24,154 nucleotides of DNA from Thermoleophilia bacterium. GTDB lineage: Bacteria; Actinomycetota; Thermoleophilia; Gaiellales; JAICJC01. Positions 16,985 to 24,046 of this stretch are shown here, piece by piece. The notes beneath the pieces are model-generated. The model searched no databases and was not told where the DNA came from. It worked only from the letters and a program-made list of their open reading frames with translations. The DNA lies in assembly GCA_025928435.1 (NCBI GenBank), contig JAICJM010000044.1:1-24154 (forward strand), given 5' to 3'. Within the stretch, counting starts at the first letter, position 1, and the number at the start of each line of letters is the position of its first letter. A program made the translations under genes and the position numbers.

Positions 16985-18615
16985 CAGACCCCGGCGACGT
17001 CGAGCGCGGCCGCGTGGCGATACAGGCGCACCATGCGGCGGACGTCGAAGGCGGACCCGTCGGCCTCCACGGCGATGTGGAACAGGTAGTGGGCGGTGAG
17101 GAGCGCCGACACGACGATGGGCCGCCGCGGGATGGCGGAGATCACCAGGAACGTGCCGTAGCCGCGCACCTCGGCGCCGGCCCTGCGCAGCGCCCGGGCC
17201 ACGGGGACGGGATCGCGTACCGAAAGCACGAGCCACACCGTCCCCACCGGCTGGTGCCGCTGGCCGATCCGGGCGGCGAGCTTGCAGCCGCGGACGGAGC
17301 CGACGTGCTGCCAGGTCGAGAGCGGCGAGGAGCCGGGCGCGGCCAGCACCGCATAGGCGCCGATCAGGCGCGGGTCCTCGGCCTGGGAGAGGGTGCCGGC
17401 GGTTGTGGCGAGCACGTCGTCGGGACCGAACCCGTCGGCCATGTAGAGGCTCGCGTCGCGCAGGTCGGCGTTGAAGTTCGCGAGCTCGTTGTGGTCTGCG
17501 ACCCACCCCGGCGCGAGCAGGGCTGCAACCACTGCGGCGGCGATCAGGGCCCCGAAGCGGCGGCCGGCCCGCGCCCGCAGCTCCAGGGCGAAGCCCGCAA
17601 TCGCGACCGCATACCCGGGCAGCAGGAACGACAGGTGCCGCTCCGGGGCGAAGTCGCCCGACGCCGCGGTCAGCACGGACAGGAGCGCGAGCGGGAGCAC
17701 GATCCAGACCCCGGCGAAGGCCGCCGCTCGCCGGTTCGTGCGCGCGAGGGCGACGACGCCGAGGATCGTCGCGACGGCGAGCGCGACGGCGAAGCCGATA
17801 TGGCTCGTGCCCGACACGGCGTCGCCGAACCGCTCCCAGAACCGCTGCGACCCGAGCTTGATGACCGACGTCCCCGAGCCGACGCCGTACTTGCCCTGGA
17901 GCGGCGAGTACAGGTGGCGCAGGAGCAGGAGCGCAAGCCCGCCGAGCACGAGCGCCGCCGCGACTGCGATCGCCAGCCGCCGCTGGGACCGCACGCCGTG
18001 GCGGAGGCGCACCCCGGCGAAGATCGCCATCAGGACGAGCTCCGAGAAGAGCGCGAAGAGCCCGAACGGGTGCGCCGAGACGAGCAGGAGGGCCGTGATC
18101 GCATAGGGCGCGACCCACCGCGCCTTCCCGGTGCGGATCAGAACCAGCATCAGCCACGCGCTCGCGTATGCGGCGGCGATCATGGCGGTGTAGCCGCGCG
18201 CGAACTGGCCCAGGTGGATCGTGATCGGCGACGACGCCGTGACGAGCGCGACGATCGCCCCGCCGGCGCGCCCGACCAGCTCGCGCCCGAACCCGTAGCT
18301 CACCGCCACCGCCACGATCCCGAGCACTGCCGACGGCAGTCGCAGTCCCAGGATGTCGTAGCGCCAGGCGAGCGAGGCGTGGACGAGGAGGTAGTGCAGC
18401 GGCGGCCCGTGGCGATGGTCGACCGCGACCCGCAGGACGTCGAGTGCCGACGCCCGCGACGCGACGCCGAGGGTGACCCCCTCGTCGTTGTGGAGCGGGC
18501 GGAAGTCGAGCCCGAAGCCGATCACGAGAACGGCGTAGCCGAGGGTGGCGGCCAGCGCCACGAGCGGCGGCCAGCGGGCGCGCAGGATCCGGCCTGCCCC
18601 GTCGCGAGTCAGCAT
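16981..18615 (-). CDS. GT-C membrane glycosyltransferase (PMT/ArnT-like, GT39-type)
   Basis: The 544-residue polytopic membrane protein has about ten or more transmembrane helices and a C-terminal extracytoplasmic domain of about 160 residues. After the first helix comes FRPLHNDEGVT, whose Asp-Glu is the catalytic loop motif of GT-C enzymes. HGPPLHYLLVHASLAW, LGLRLPSAVLG and HLGQFARGYTAM follow, as in PMT_2-family proteins. These enzymes transfer a sugar from a polyprenyl-phosphate donor on the outer face of the membrane. The gene is divergent from an ArnC-like GT2 that could make such a donor. I chose ATG at 18615, which has GATAAT 9 nt upstream; an in-frame ATG at 18687 would add 24 residues. 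The acceptor is unknown. Confidence 0.82.
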   Translation of the reverse strand: MLTRDGAGRILRARWPPLVALAATLGYAVLVIGFGLDFRPLHNDEGVTLGVASRASALDVLRVAVDHRHGPPLHYLLVHASLAWRYDILGLRLPSAVLGIVAVAVSYGFGRELVGRAGGAIVALVTASSPITIHLGQFARGYTAMIAAAYASAWLMLVLIRTGKARWVAPYAITALLLVSAHPFGLFALFSELVLMAIFAGVRLRHGVRSQRRLAIAVAAALVLGGLALLLLRHLYSPLQGKYGVGSGTSVIKLGSQRFWERFGDAVSGTSHIGFAVALAVATILGVVALARTNRRAAAFAGVWIVLPLALLSVLTAASGDFAPERHLSFLLPGYAVAIAGFALELRARAGRRFGALIAAAVVAALLAPGWVADHNELANFNADLRDASLYMADGFGPDDVLATTAGTLSQAEDPRLIGAYAVLAAPGSSPLSTWQHVGSVRGCKLAARIGQRHQPVGTVWLVLSVRDPVPVARALRRAGAEVRGYGTFLVISAIPRRPIVVSALLTAHYLFHIAVEADGSAFDVRRMVRLYRHAAALDVAGVC

Positions 18616-18624
18616 CGGCGCGGC

Positions 18625-18630
18625 ATTATC
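18625..18630 (-). promoter_or_regulatory. Probable -10 box of the GT-C gene (GATAAT)
   Basis: GATAAT on the minus strand matches TATAAT at 5 of 6 bases and lies 9 nt before the ATG at 18615. It is one of very few AT-rich hexamers in the 110-nt divergent gap. No clear -35 is seen. Confidence 0.4.
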
Positions 18631-18713
18631 CGCCAGCGGCCGCACGGCCGGTCGCGGAGCGTGCCACCCGATCGTGGCGATGGTCACCTACGTGTCCCGA
18701 CGCCCCCACCCGG

Positions 18714-18719
18714 TACCCT
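18714..18719 (+). promoter_or_regulatory. Probable leaderless -10 box of the GT2 gene (TACCCT)
   Basis: TACCCT fits TANNNT and is followed by 6 nt and the ATG at 18726, the same geometry as moaA. No Shine-Dalgarno is present. Confidence 0.4.
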
Positions 18720-18725
18720 TTCGGG

Positions 18726-19697
18726 ATGGCTTCTGACCCCGTGCTGGCCGGCCGCGCGGAACCCGCCGCGGCCGCGACGCCGGACGTCACGGTCGTCGTG
18801 CCGGTCCTGAACGAGGAGGCCACCCTGCAGCCGCTCTACGACGGGGTCGCCGCCACACTCGCCGCCGCCGGGATCGCGGCGGAGCTGATCTTCGTGGACG
18901 ACGGCTCCACCGACGGCACCTTCGCCATCCTGGAGCGGCTCCATGCCGCCGACGAGCGGGTGCGGGTGGTCTCGTTCAAGCGCAATTTCGGCCAGCATCC
19001 CGCCATGCATGCCGGCATCGCCCGCGCCCGCGGCCGCATCGTCGTCACGATGGACGGCGATCTCCAGAACCAGCCCTCCGACATCCCTCGCCTTGTCGCG
19101 GCCGTCGACGCCGGGGCCGACGTCGCCAGCGGGCGCCGGGTCACGCGCCGCGACCCGATGCTGCTGCGGCGGCTGCCGTCACTGCTGATCAACCGGCTGC
19201 TCGCCCGCCTCACCGGCGCCCGCGTGGCCGACTTCGGCTGCGCCTTCAACGCCTATCGCCGTGACGCCCTGGAGCCCGTGATGCACCGCATCGGGCGCCA
19301 GAAGTTCACGAAGGCGCTCGTGTGCTCGACCGGCGCGCGCGTCACCGAGGTCGAGCTCGACCACCGCGCCCGCGCCGACCGCAGCCGCTACGGCATGGTC
19401 AGCCTGGTCAAGCTGGCGCTGCACGTCCTCACCGGCTTCTGGGCCCAGCTCGTGCAGTGGCTGGGGACGATCCTGGGCGTGCTCGGTATCCTTACGGCCC
19501 TCGGAGTGGGATGCTGGGGGGTCGTCTACTGGATCGGCAACGGCAACTTCCCGGGCCCGCTCTTTCTGGGAGGCCTCGTCCTGTTCGTCCTCGGCCTGCA
19601 GGGATTCCTGATGGCGGTGGTGGGCGAGAATCTGCAACGGATCCAGCGCGACGTCGAGGGACGGCCGCTGTACTACATCGAACGCGAGCTCGGGTAG
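18726..19697 (+). CDS. Family 2 polyprenyl-phosphate glycosyltransferase (ArnC/DPMS-like)
   Basis: The 323-residue inner-membrane enzyme moves a sugar from a nucleotide donor to a polyprenyl phosphate on the cytoplasmic face. The GT-A domain contains VTVVVPVLNEE (residues 21-31), LIFVDDGSTDGT, VSFKRNFGQHPAM, and the metal site D110-G-D112 in TMDGDLQNQPSDIP. RSRYGMVSLVKL then leads into two C-terminal transmembrane helices (about 228-255 and 263-293). This is the architecture of ArnC, GtrB and related undecaprenyl-phosphate transferases. It is the first gene of a plus-strand run that also contains an ArnB-like aminotransferase, so an amino-sugar donor is a reasonable inference. The next gene starts 19 nt downstream with its own Shine-Dalgarno. 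Confidence 0.88.
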   Translation: MASDPVLAGRAEPAAAATPDVTVVVPVLNEEATLQPLYDGVAATLAAAGIAAELIFVDDGSTDGTFAILERLHAADERVRVVSFKRNFGQHPAMHAGIARARGRIVVTMDGDLQNQPSDIPRLVAAVDAGADVASGRRVTRRDPMLLRRLPSLLINRLLARLTGARVADFGCAFNAYRRDALEPVMHRIGRQKFTKALVCSTGARVTEVELDHRARADRSRYGMVSLVKLALHVLTGFWAQLVQWLGTILGVLGILTALGVGCWGVVYWIGNGNFPGPLFLGGLVLFVLGLQGFLMAVVGENLQRIQRDVEGRPLYYIERELG

Positions 19698-19716
19698 ACC
19701 GGATGAGGGAGACACG

Positions 19717-20715
19717 GTGAAACGGATACTGGTGACCGGCGGGGCCGGCTTCATCTCGTCGAACATGATCCGCTATCTGCTGCACGAGACCGAGCACGAC
19801 GTCGTGACGATGGACGCGCTCACCTACGCCGGCAACATGGCCAACCTGGCCGATGTGACCGAGCACGAGCGGCTCCGCTTCATCCACGGCGACATCCGCG
19901 ACGTGGCCGACGTGACGGCCGCGCTCGAGGGCGTCGACGTGATCGTGAACGCCGCCGCCGAATCGCACGTGTCGAAGTCGATCGAGGAGGGCGGCTCCGA
20001 GTTCGTGACGACGAACGTCGTCGGGACGCAGGTGCTCCTCGACGCGATGCGGACGACGACCACGGTGGAGCGGTTCATCCTGATCTCCTCGTCCGAGGTG
20101 TACGGCACCGCCGTCAGCGACCCCATGGACGAGGATCACCCGCTGAACCCGCGGTCACCCTACGCGGGCACGAAGGCGGGCGGCGACCGGCTGGCCTACT
20201 CGTACTGGTGCACGTACGACCTGCCGGTCACGATCATCCGCCCGTTCAACAACTACGGGCCGTACCAGCACCCCGAGAAGGTCATCCCCCGCTTCATCAT
20301 CCAGGCTCTCTGCGACCGCCCGCTCACGATCCACGGCGATGGCCACGCCAGCCGCGACTGGCTGCACGTGTTCGACACCGCCGAGGCGATCACCGCCGCG
20401 TGCGAGGTGCCGCTCGAGGGGATCGTCGGCGAGACGATCAACGTCGCCACCGGCATCGACGAGACCGTCGAGCAGATCGCCGACATGATCCTGGACACCC
20501 TGGGCAAGCCGGCGTCGCTCAAGCGGCACGTGAACGAGCGCCAGGGGCAGGTCGACCGTCACATCGGGTCGACCGACAAGGCAGCGCGGCTGCTCGGATG
20601 GCGCTCGCAGATCCCCTTCGCCGACGGGCTCGAACGCACCATCCGCTGGTACCGCGAGAATCCGGAATGGTGGCAGGCCGTCCTGGCCTCGGAGCAGACG
20701 GCGCAGGCCGTCTGA
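19717..20715 (+). CDS. NAD-dependent sugar-nucleotide SDR (RmlB/LegB/ArnA-dehydrogenase-like)
   Basis: The 332-residue extended SDR begins KRILVTGGAGFISSN (NAD-binding) and has NAAAESHVSKSI, SPYAGTK with catalytic Y149 and K153, RPFNNYGPYQHPEKVIP, and SRDWLHVFD as in dTDP-glucose 4,6-dehydratases. However, the RmlB catalytic TDE is here S125-S126-E127 (in SSSEVYG). The dehydration aspartate is therefore a serine, as in LegB-type dehydratases and in ArnA or UDP-xylose-synthase decarboxylases, which use Ser-Glu. The sequence alone does not say whether it dehydrates a deoxysugar precursor or decarboxylates UDP-glucuronate; either gives a 4-keto sugar for the aminotransferase two genes on. GTG at 19717 follows GAGGGAG (19705-19711) by 5 nt, so the start is secure. 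Confidence 0.85.
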   Translation: MKRILVTGGAGFISSNMIRYLLHETEHDVVTMDALTYAGNMANLADVTEHERLRFIHGDIRDVADVTAALEGVDVIVNAAAESHVSKSIEEGGSEFVTTNVVGTQVLLDAMRTTTTVERFILISSSEVYGTAVSDPMDEDHPLNPRSPYAGTKAGGDRLAYSYWCTYDLPVTIIRPFNNYGPYQHPEKVIPRFIIQALCDRPLTIHGDGHASRDWLHVFDTAEAITAACEVPLEGIVGETINVATGIDETVEQIADMILDTLGKPASLKRHVNERQGQVDRHIGSTDKAARLLGWRSQIPFADGLERTIRWYRENPEWWQAVLASEQTAQAV

Positions 20716-20732
20716 CGCGCCCCCGGACACTC

Positions 20733-21821
20733 GTGGTGCTCGGCGGCGGACCCGCGCAGCGGCATGCGATCGACGCCGCGCGGGCGCTGGGCGTCCGCAC
20801 GATCGTGTGCGACTCCGACCCGCGCTACGCCGACGTGCCCGTCTCGAGCGAGGACGGTGAGGGCGTGCGCCGCACCGCCCGGGACGCCGACGGGCTGATC
20901 GCGCCCGGCACGGACTGGCCCGTGCGCATCGCCGCCGAGGCGGCGGAGGAGCTGCGCATCCCCCACCCCATCCCCGCGGCGGTGGCGGTGACATGCACCG
21001 ACAAGATCGCGCAGCGCACGCGCCTGGACGCCGCCGGCGTGCCCCAGCCGCGCTGGTCGACGGAGGCCCCGCCGTCCTACCCGTGCGTCGTCAAGGCGCC
21101 CGACCGCCAGGGCCAGCGGGCGATGTCGATCGTGCGCGACCCCGATGGGCTCGGGGAGGCGGCCGACCGCGCCCGCCGCGAGTCGCGCAGCGGCCGGGTG
21201 CTGTACGAGGAGTTCGTGCCCGGCCCCGAGGTGACTGTGAATGCGTTCTCGGTCGACGACCGCTTCCTGCCCGTGACCGTGACCGACCGCATCCACTTCG
21301 AGGGCGTCCCCGGGGTCGCCCGGCGGCACGTCTTCCCCGCCGCCGCGGCGGGCGCGGAGGACGCTGCGGGGGTGGCCGAGGCCGCCGTGGCGGCGGTCGG
21401 CATCGAGGCGGGGCCGAGCTACATCCAGCTGATCCTGGCCGATGACGGGCCGCGCGTGGTCGAGGTCGCCGCCCGGCTGGGCGGCGGGCACGACTCCGAG
21501 ATCTGCCGCACCGCCGCCGGGGTCGACCTCGCGGCGGCGGCGGTGCTGGCGGCGATCGGCGAGCGGGTGGCCGCCGAGTCGCTCGAGCCGCAGCCGAACG
21601 GCGCCGCCGTGATCGAGTTCCTGGCCGCGCCGCCCGGCGAGCTCGTCGGGACGTCGGGCCCGCCCGACGTGCACTTCTTCGACGAGCCCGGCCACGTCTA
21701 CGGGCGCCTGAGGATCGCAACCGACCGGGCGGGCTACCTGCTCGCGACCGGTCCCGACCGGGCGAGCGCGCTGCGCCGCGCCGCCGCGGACGCCGACCAG
21801 GTGAGGTTCGAGGTGCGATGA
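20733..21821 (+). CDS. ATP-grasp ligase (L-amino-acid-ligase-like)
   Basis: The product is about 362 residues. The N-terminal pre-ATP-grasp strand is VVLGGGPAQRHAI; then come TDKIAQRTRLDAAGVPQPRW, YPCVVKAPDRQGQ with ATP-binding K121, LYEEFVPGPEVTVNAFS, and VVEVAARLGGGHDSE, where Glu and Arg of the metal/phosphate site sit. Family members join a carboxylate to an amine (or thiol) through an acyl-phosphate; the RLGGGHDSE ending resembles BacD-type amino-acid ligases. Between a sugar SDR and a sugar aminotransferase, acylating an amino sugar with an amino or hydroxy acid is a plausible job, inferred only. GTG at 20733 is used; CTG at 20712 overlapping the previous stop (CTGA) would add RT to the first strand and is also plausible. 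It overlaps the aminotransferase start by 4 nt. Confidence 0.82.
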   Translation: MVLGGGPAQRHAIDAARALGVRTIVCDSDPRYADVPVSSEDGEGVRRTARDADGLIAPGTDWPVRIAAEAAEELRIPHPIPAAVAVTCTDKIAQRTRLDAAGVPQPRWSTEAPPSYPCVVKAPDRQGQRAMSIVRDPDGLGEAADRARRESRSGRVLYEEFVPGPEVTVNAFSVDDRFLPVTVTDRIHFEGVPGVARRHVFPAAAAGAEDAAGVAEAAVAAVGIEAGPSYIQLILADDGPRVVEVAARLGGGHDSEICRTAAGVDLAAAAVLAAIGERVAAESLEPQPNGAAVIEFLAAPPGELVGTSGPPDVHFFDEPGHVYGRLRIATDRAGYLLATGPDRASALRRAAADADQVRFEVR

Positions 21822-23020
21822 GCGGGTCGACCGACACCCGGCTCGCGCTCAACGGCGGGACGCCCGTGCGCCCCACCATGCTCGACTTCTCGCCGCCCGT
21901 GATCGGCGACGAGGAGGTCGAGTCGGTGGTGGCCACGCTCCGATCCGGCTGGCTCACGTCGGGGCCGCGCACGGCCGAGCTCGAGGAGCGCTTCGCCGCG
22001 CGCACCGGCGTCCCCCACGCCGTGGCCACGTCGTCGTGCACCGAGGCGCTGCACCTGTCCCTGGTGGCCGCCGGGATCGGGCCGGGCGACGAGGTCGTCA
22101 CGAGCTCGTTCACCTGGCCGGCCACCGTGAACGCGATCCTGCACACGGGCGCGACCCCTGCCTTCGCCGATGTCGATTCCGGCACGCTCGATCTCGATCC
22201 CGACGCCGTGCGGCGGGCGATCACGCCCCGCACGCGCGCGCTCCTGCCGGTGCACTTCGCCGGTGGTCCGTGCGACATGGACGCGCTGTGCGAGATCGCG
22301 ACGGCGCACGGCCTGCGTGTGGTCGAGGATGCCGCCCACGCGGTCGAGGCTGACGTGCGCGGCCGCAGGGTCGGCGCGATCGGCGACTTCACCTGCTTCT
22401 CGCTCTACGCGACCAAGAGCCTCGCCGGCGGCGAGGGCGGCATCATCACCACCTCGTCCGCCGAGGCCGCCGAGAGGCTGCGCCTGCTGCGCGCGCACGG
22501 CATCACCCGCGACCCGTGGAAGCGGGCGCGCACGCGCACCCTGGGCCACTACGACGTGGTCGAGCCCGGGTTCAAGGCCAACCTGGCCGACCTGCAGGCG
22601 GCCGCGGCGCTGCCCAAGCTCGACCGGCTGGAGTCGTTCCACGCCCACCGGGCCGAGCTCGTCGCCCGCTACGACGAGGGCCTCGCGCCGCTCGCCGGCA
22701 TCGAGCCGATCGGCCGGCCGGACTACGGCCGCCACGCCCATCACCTCTACGTGGTGCGGATCGATCCCGGGCTCGCCGGCGCCGACCGCGACGCCTACGC
22801 GGCGGCGCTGATCGCCGAGAACGTCGCCACGGGCCTGCACTTCCTGCCCGTCCACACGCTCACCTGGTACCGCGAGCACCTGGCCGTCCCGCCGCTGCCG
22901 GTGACCGAGCTCGCCGGCGCGCAGGTGCTCTCGCTGCCGCTCGCGGCGGCGCACACCGACGCGGACATCGACGACGCCCTCGCGGCCGTGCGCAAGGTGC
23001 ACGCCGCCTGCTCGCCGTGA
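21818..23020 (+). CDS. PLP-dependent sugar aminotransferase (DegT/DnrJ/EryC1, ArnB-like)
   Basis: The 400-residue enzyme transfers an amino group, usually from glutamate, to the keto group of a nucleotide sugar. The PLP lysine is K200 in SLYATKSLAGGEGG, and EDAAHAVE supplies the ring-binding Asp. The sequence follows ArnB closely: LRSGWLTSGP near the start, GDEVVTSSFTWPATVNAI, LLPVHFAGGPCDMDAL, VVEPGFKANLADLQAA, TGLHFLPVHTLTWYRE, and a final SLPLAAAHTDADIDDAL. Among sugar aminotransferases, this pattern is that of the UDP-4-keto-pentose (aminoarabinose) type. ATGA overlap joins it to the ATP-grasp gene, and GTGA overlap joins it to the next gene, so the three are translationally coupled. Confidence 0.93.
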   Translation: MSGSTDTRLALNGGTPVRPTMLDFSPPVIGDEEVESVVATLRSGWLTSGPRTAELEERFAARTGVPHAVATSSCTEALHLSLVAAGIGPGDEVVTSSFTWPATVNAILHTGATPAFADVDSGTLDLDPDAVRRAITPRTRALLPVHFAGGPCDMDALCEIATAHGLRVVEDAAHAVEADVRGRRVGAIGDFTCFSLYATKSLAGGEGGIITTSSAEAAERLRLLRAHGITRDPWKRARTRTLGHYDVVEPGFKANLADLQAAAALPKLDRLESFHAHRAELVARYDEGLAPLAGIEPIGRPDYGRHAHHLYVVRIDPGLAGADRDAYAAALIAENVATGLHFLPVHTLTWYREHLAVPPLPVTELAGAQVLSLPLAAAHTDADIDDALAAVRKVHAACSP

Positions 23021-24018
23021 AGCTCGACCGCCGCACCCGGGTCGCGGTGGAGGCGGTGGTCTCGGCGGTGGTGCTCGGTCTGCTCCTGCGGTGGGCGGGG
23101 CTGCACGAGGTGGCGAGGACGCTGCGCGGCACCGACCTGGCCTGGTTCCTGCCGGCGGTGGTCGTCAGCGCCGCCACCGTCCCGGTGATGGCCCTGCGCT
23201 GGCAGCTGCTGCTCGACGCGAAGCAGGTGTCCGTGCCCCTGGGATGGCTGACCCGCACCTACTTCGTCGCCCTCTTCGCCGGCCAGTTCCTGCCCGCAGC
23301 CATCGGCGGCGACGCCGTCCGGGTGGTCGAGCTCGGCCGCCGGACGAGCGACGCCCCCGAGGCGGTGGCGTCCGTCCTGATCGACCGGCTCGTCGGGCTC
23401 GTCTCGCTCGTCGTCCTCGCGGTCGTGGCGGTGCTCGTGAGCGGGCCGGGGCAGCGCGTGGGCGTCGTGGCCGCCGAGGGGGCGTTCGGGGCCGCTGCGG
23501 CGGCGGCGCTCCTGCTGCTGTTCTCGAGCCGCCTGCGCGGGGCCGTCGCCCGCTGGCTCGAGCCGCGCGCCGCCGGCCGGCGGCTGGCGGCGGGCGGGCG
23601 GTTCTACGACGCCCTGCACGCCTACCGCGCCCACCGGGCCACGCTCGTGGTGGTGGGGCTGCTGGCGCTGGTGGTGCAGGCCGCGCGGGTCGGGGTGATC
23701 TGGATGCTCGCGCGGGCGCTCGGCCTCGACGTGCCCGACTCGGTGGTGCTCCTGGCCGGCCCGGTCGTGTTCGCCGCGCTGGCGCTGCCGGTGTCGCTGA
23801 ACGGGATCGGCGTGCGCGAGGCGGTGTTCGTCTACTTCCTGCACGGCCACGCCACCCGGCCGGAGGCGATCGCGCTCGGCCTGGCGTTCTTCGCGGTCGG
23901 CACGCTCACGGCGCTCGGCGGCGCGGCGGTGCTCATCGTGCGCTTCATCCGCTACGGGTTCGGCGCGGTGCGCCCCCGCACGGAGATCGGCGAGCCGCCC
24001 GGCGCCAAGGGCGACTAG
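23017..24018 (+). CDS. YbhN/UPF0104 (lysylphosphatidylglycerol-synthase TM domain) membrane protein
   Basis: The 333-residue polytopic protein of the PF03706-type family has about eight transmembrane segments. It carries the family's ALRWQLLL, FLPAAIGGDAVRVVELGR, LIDRLVGLVSLV and SLNGIGVREAVFVYFL segments. This is only the flippase-like membrane half of MprF; no lysyl-transferase domain is present. Members are often found next to polyprenyl-linked sugar pathways and have been suggested to translocate lipid-linked substrates, so a role in flipping the amino-sugar lipid made by this operon is a context-based inference. GTG at 23017 overlaps the aminotransferase stop (GTGA), fixing the start. 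The C-terminal 20 residues are charged and probably cytoplasmic. Confidence 0.88.
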   Translation: MKLDRRTRVAVEAVVSAVVLGLLLRWAGLHEVARTLRGTDLAWFLPAVVVSAATVPVMALRWQLLLDAKQVSVPLGWLTRTYFVALFAGQFLPAAIGGDAVRVVELGRRTSDAPEAVASVLIDRLVGLVSLVVLAVVAVLVSGPGQRVGVVAAEGAFGAAAAAALLLLFSSRLRGAVARWLEPRAAGRRLAAGGRFYDALHAYRAHRATLVVVGLLALVVQAARVGVIWMLARALGLDVPDSVVLLAGPVVFAALALPVSLNGIGVREAVFVYFLHGHATRPEAIALGLAFFAVGTLTALGGAAVLIVRFIRYGFGAVRPRTEIGEPPGAKGD

Positions 24019-24046
24019 TGCTCCGTCCCAGAGGTTCCTTGATGAT

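Noticed and set aside
12914..18157. Uninterrupted minus-strand frame of about 1,747 codons
   Set aside because: It strings together antisense of the M3-like gene, the real rlmD, and antisense of the M20 and BtuF-like genes. Only the rlmD part (15505 to about 14159) shows protein-family motifs; the rest is the low stop-codon frequency of GC-rich DNA.
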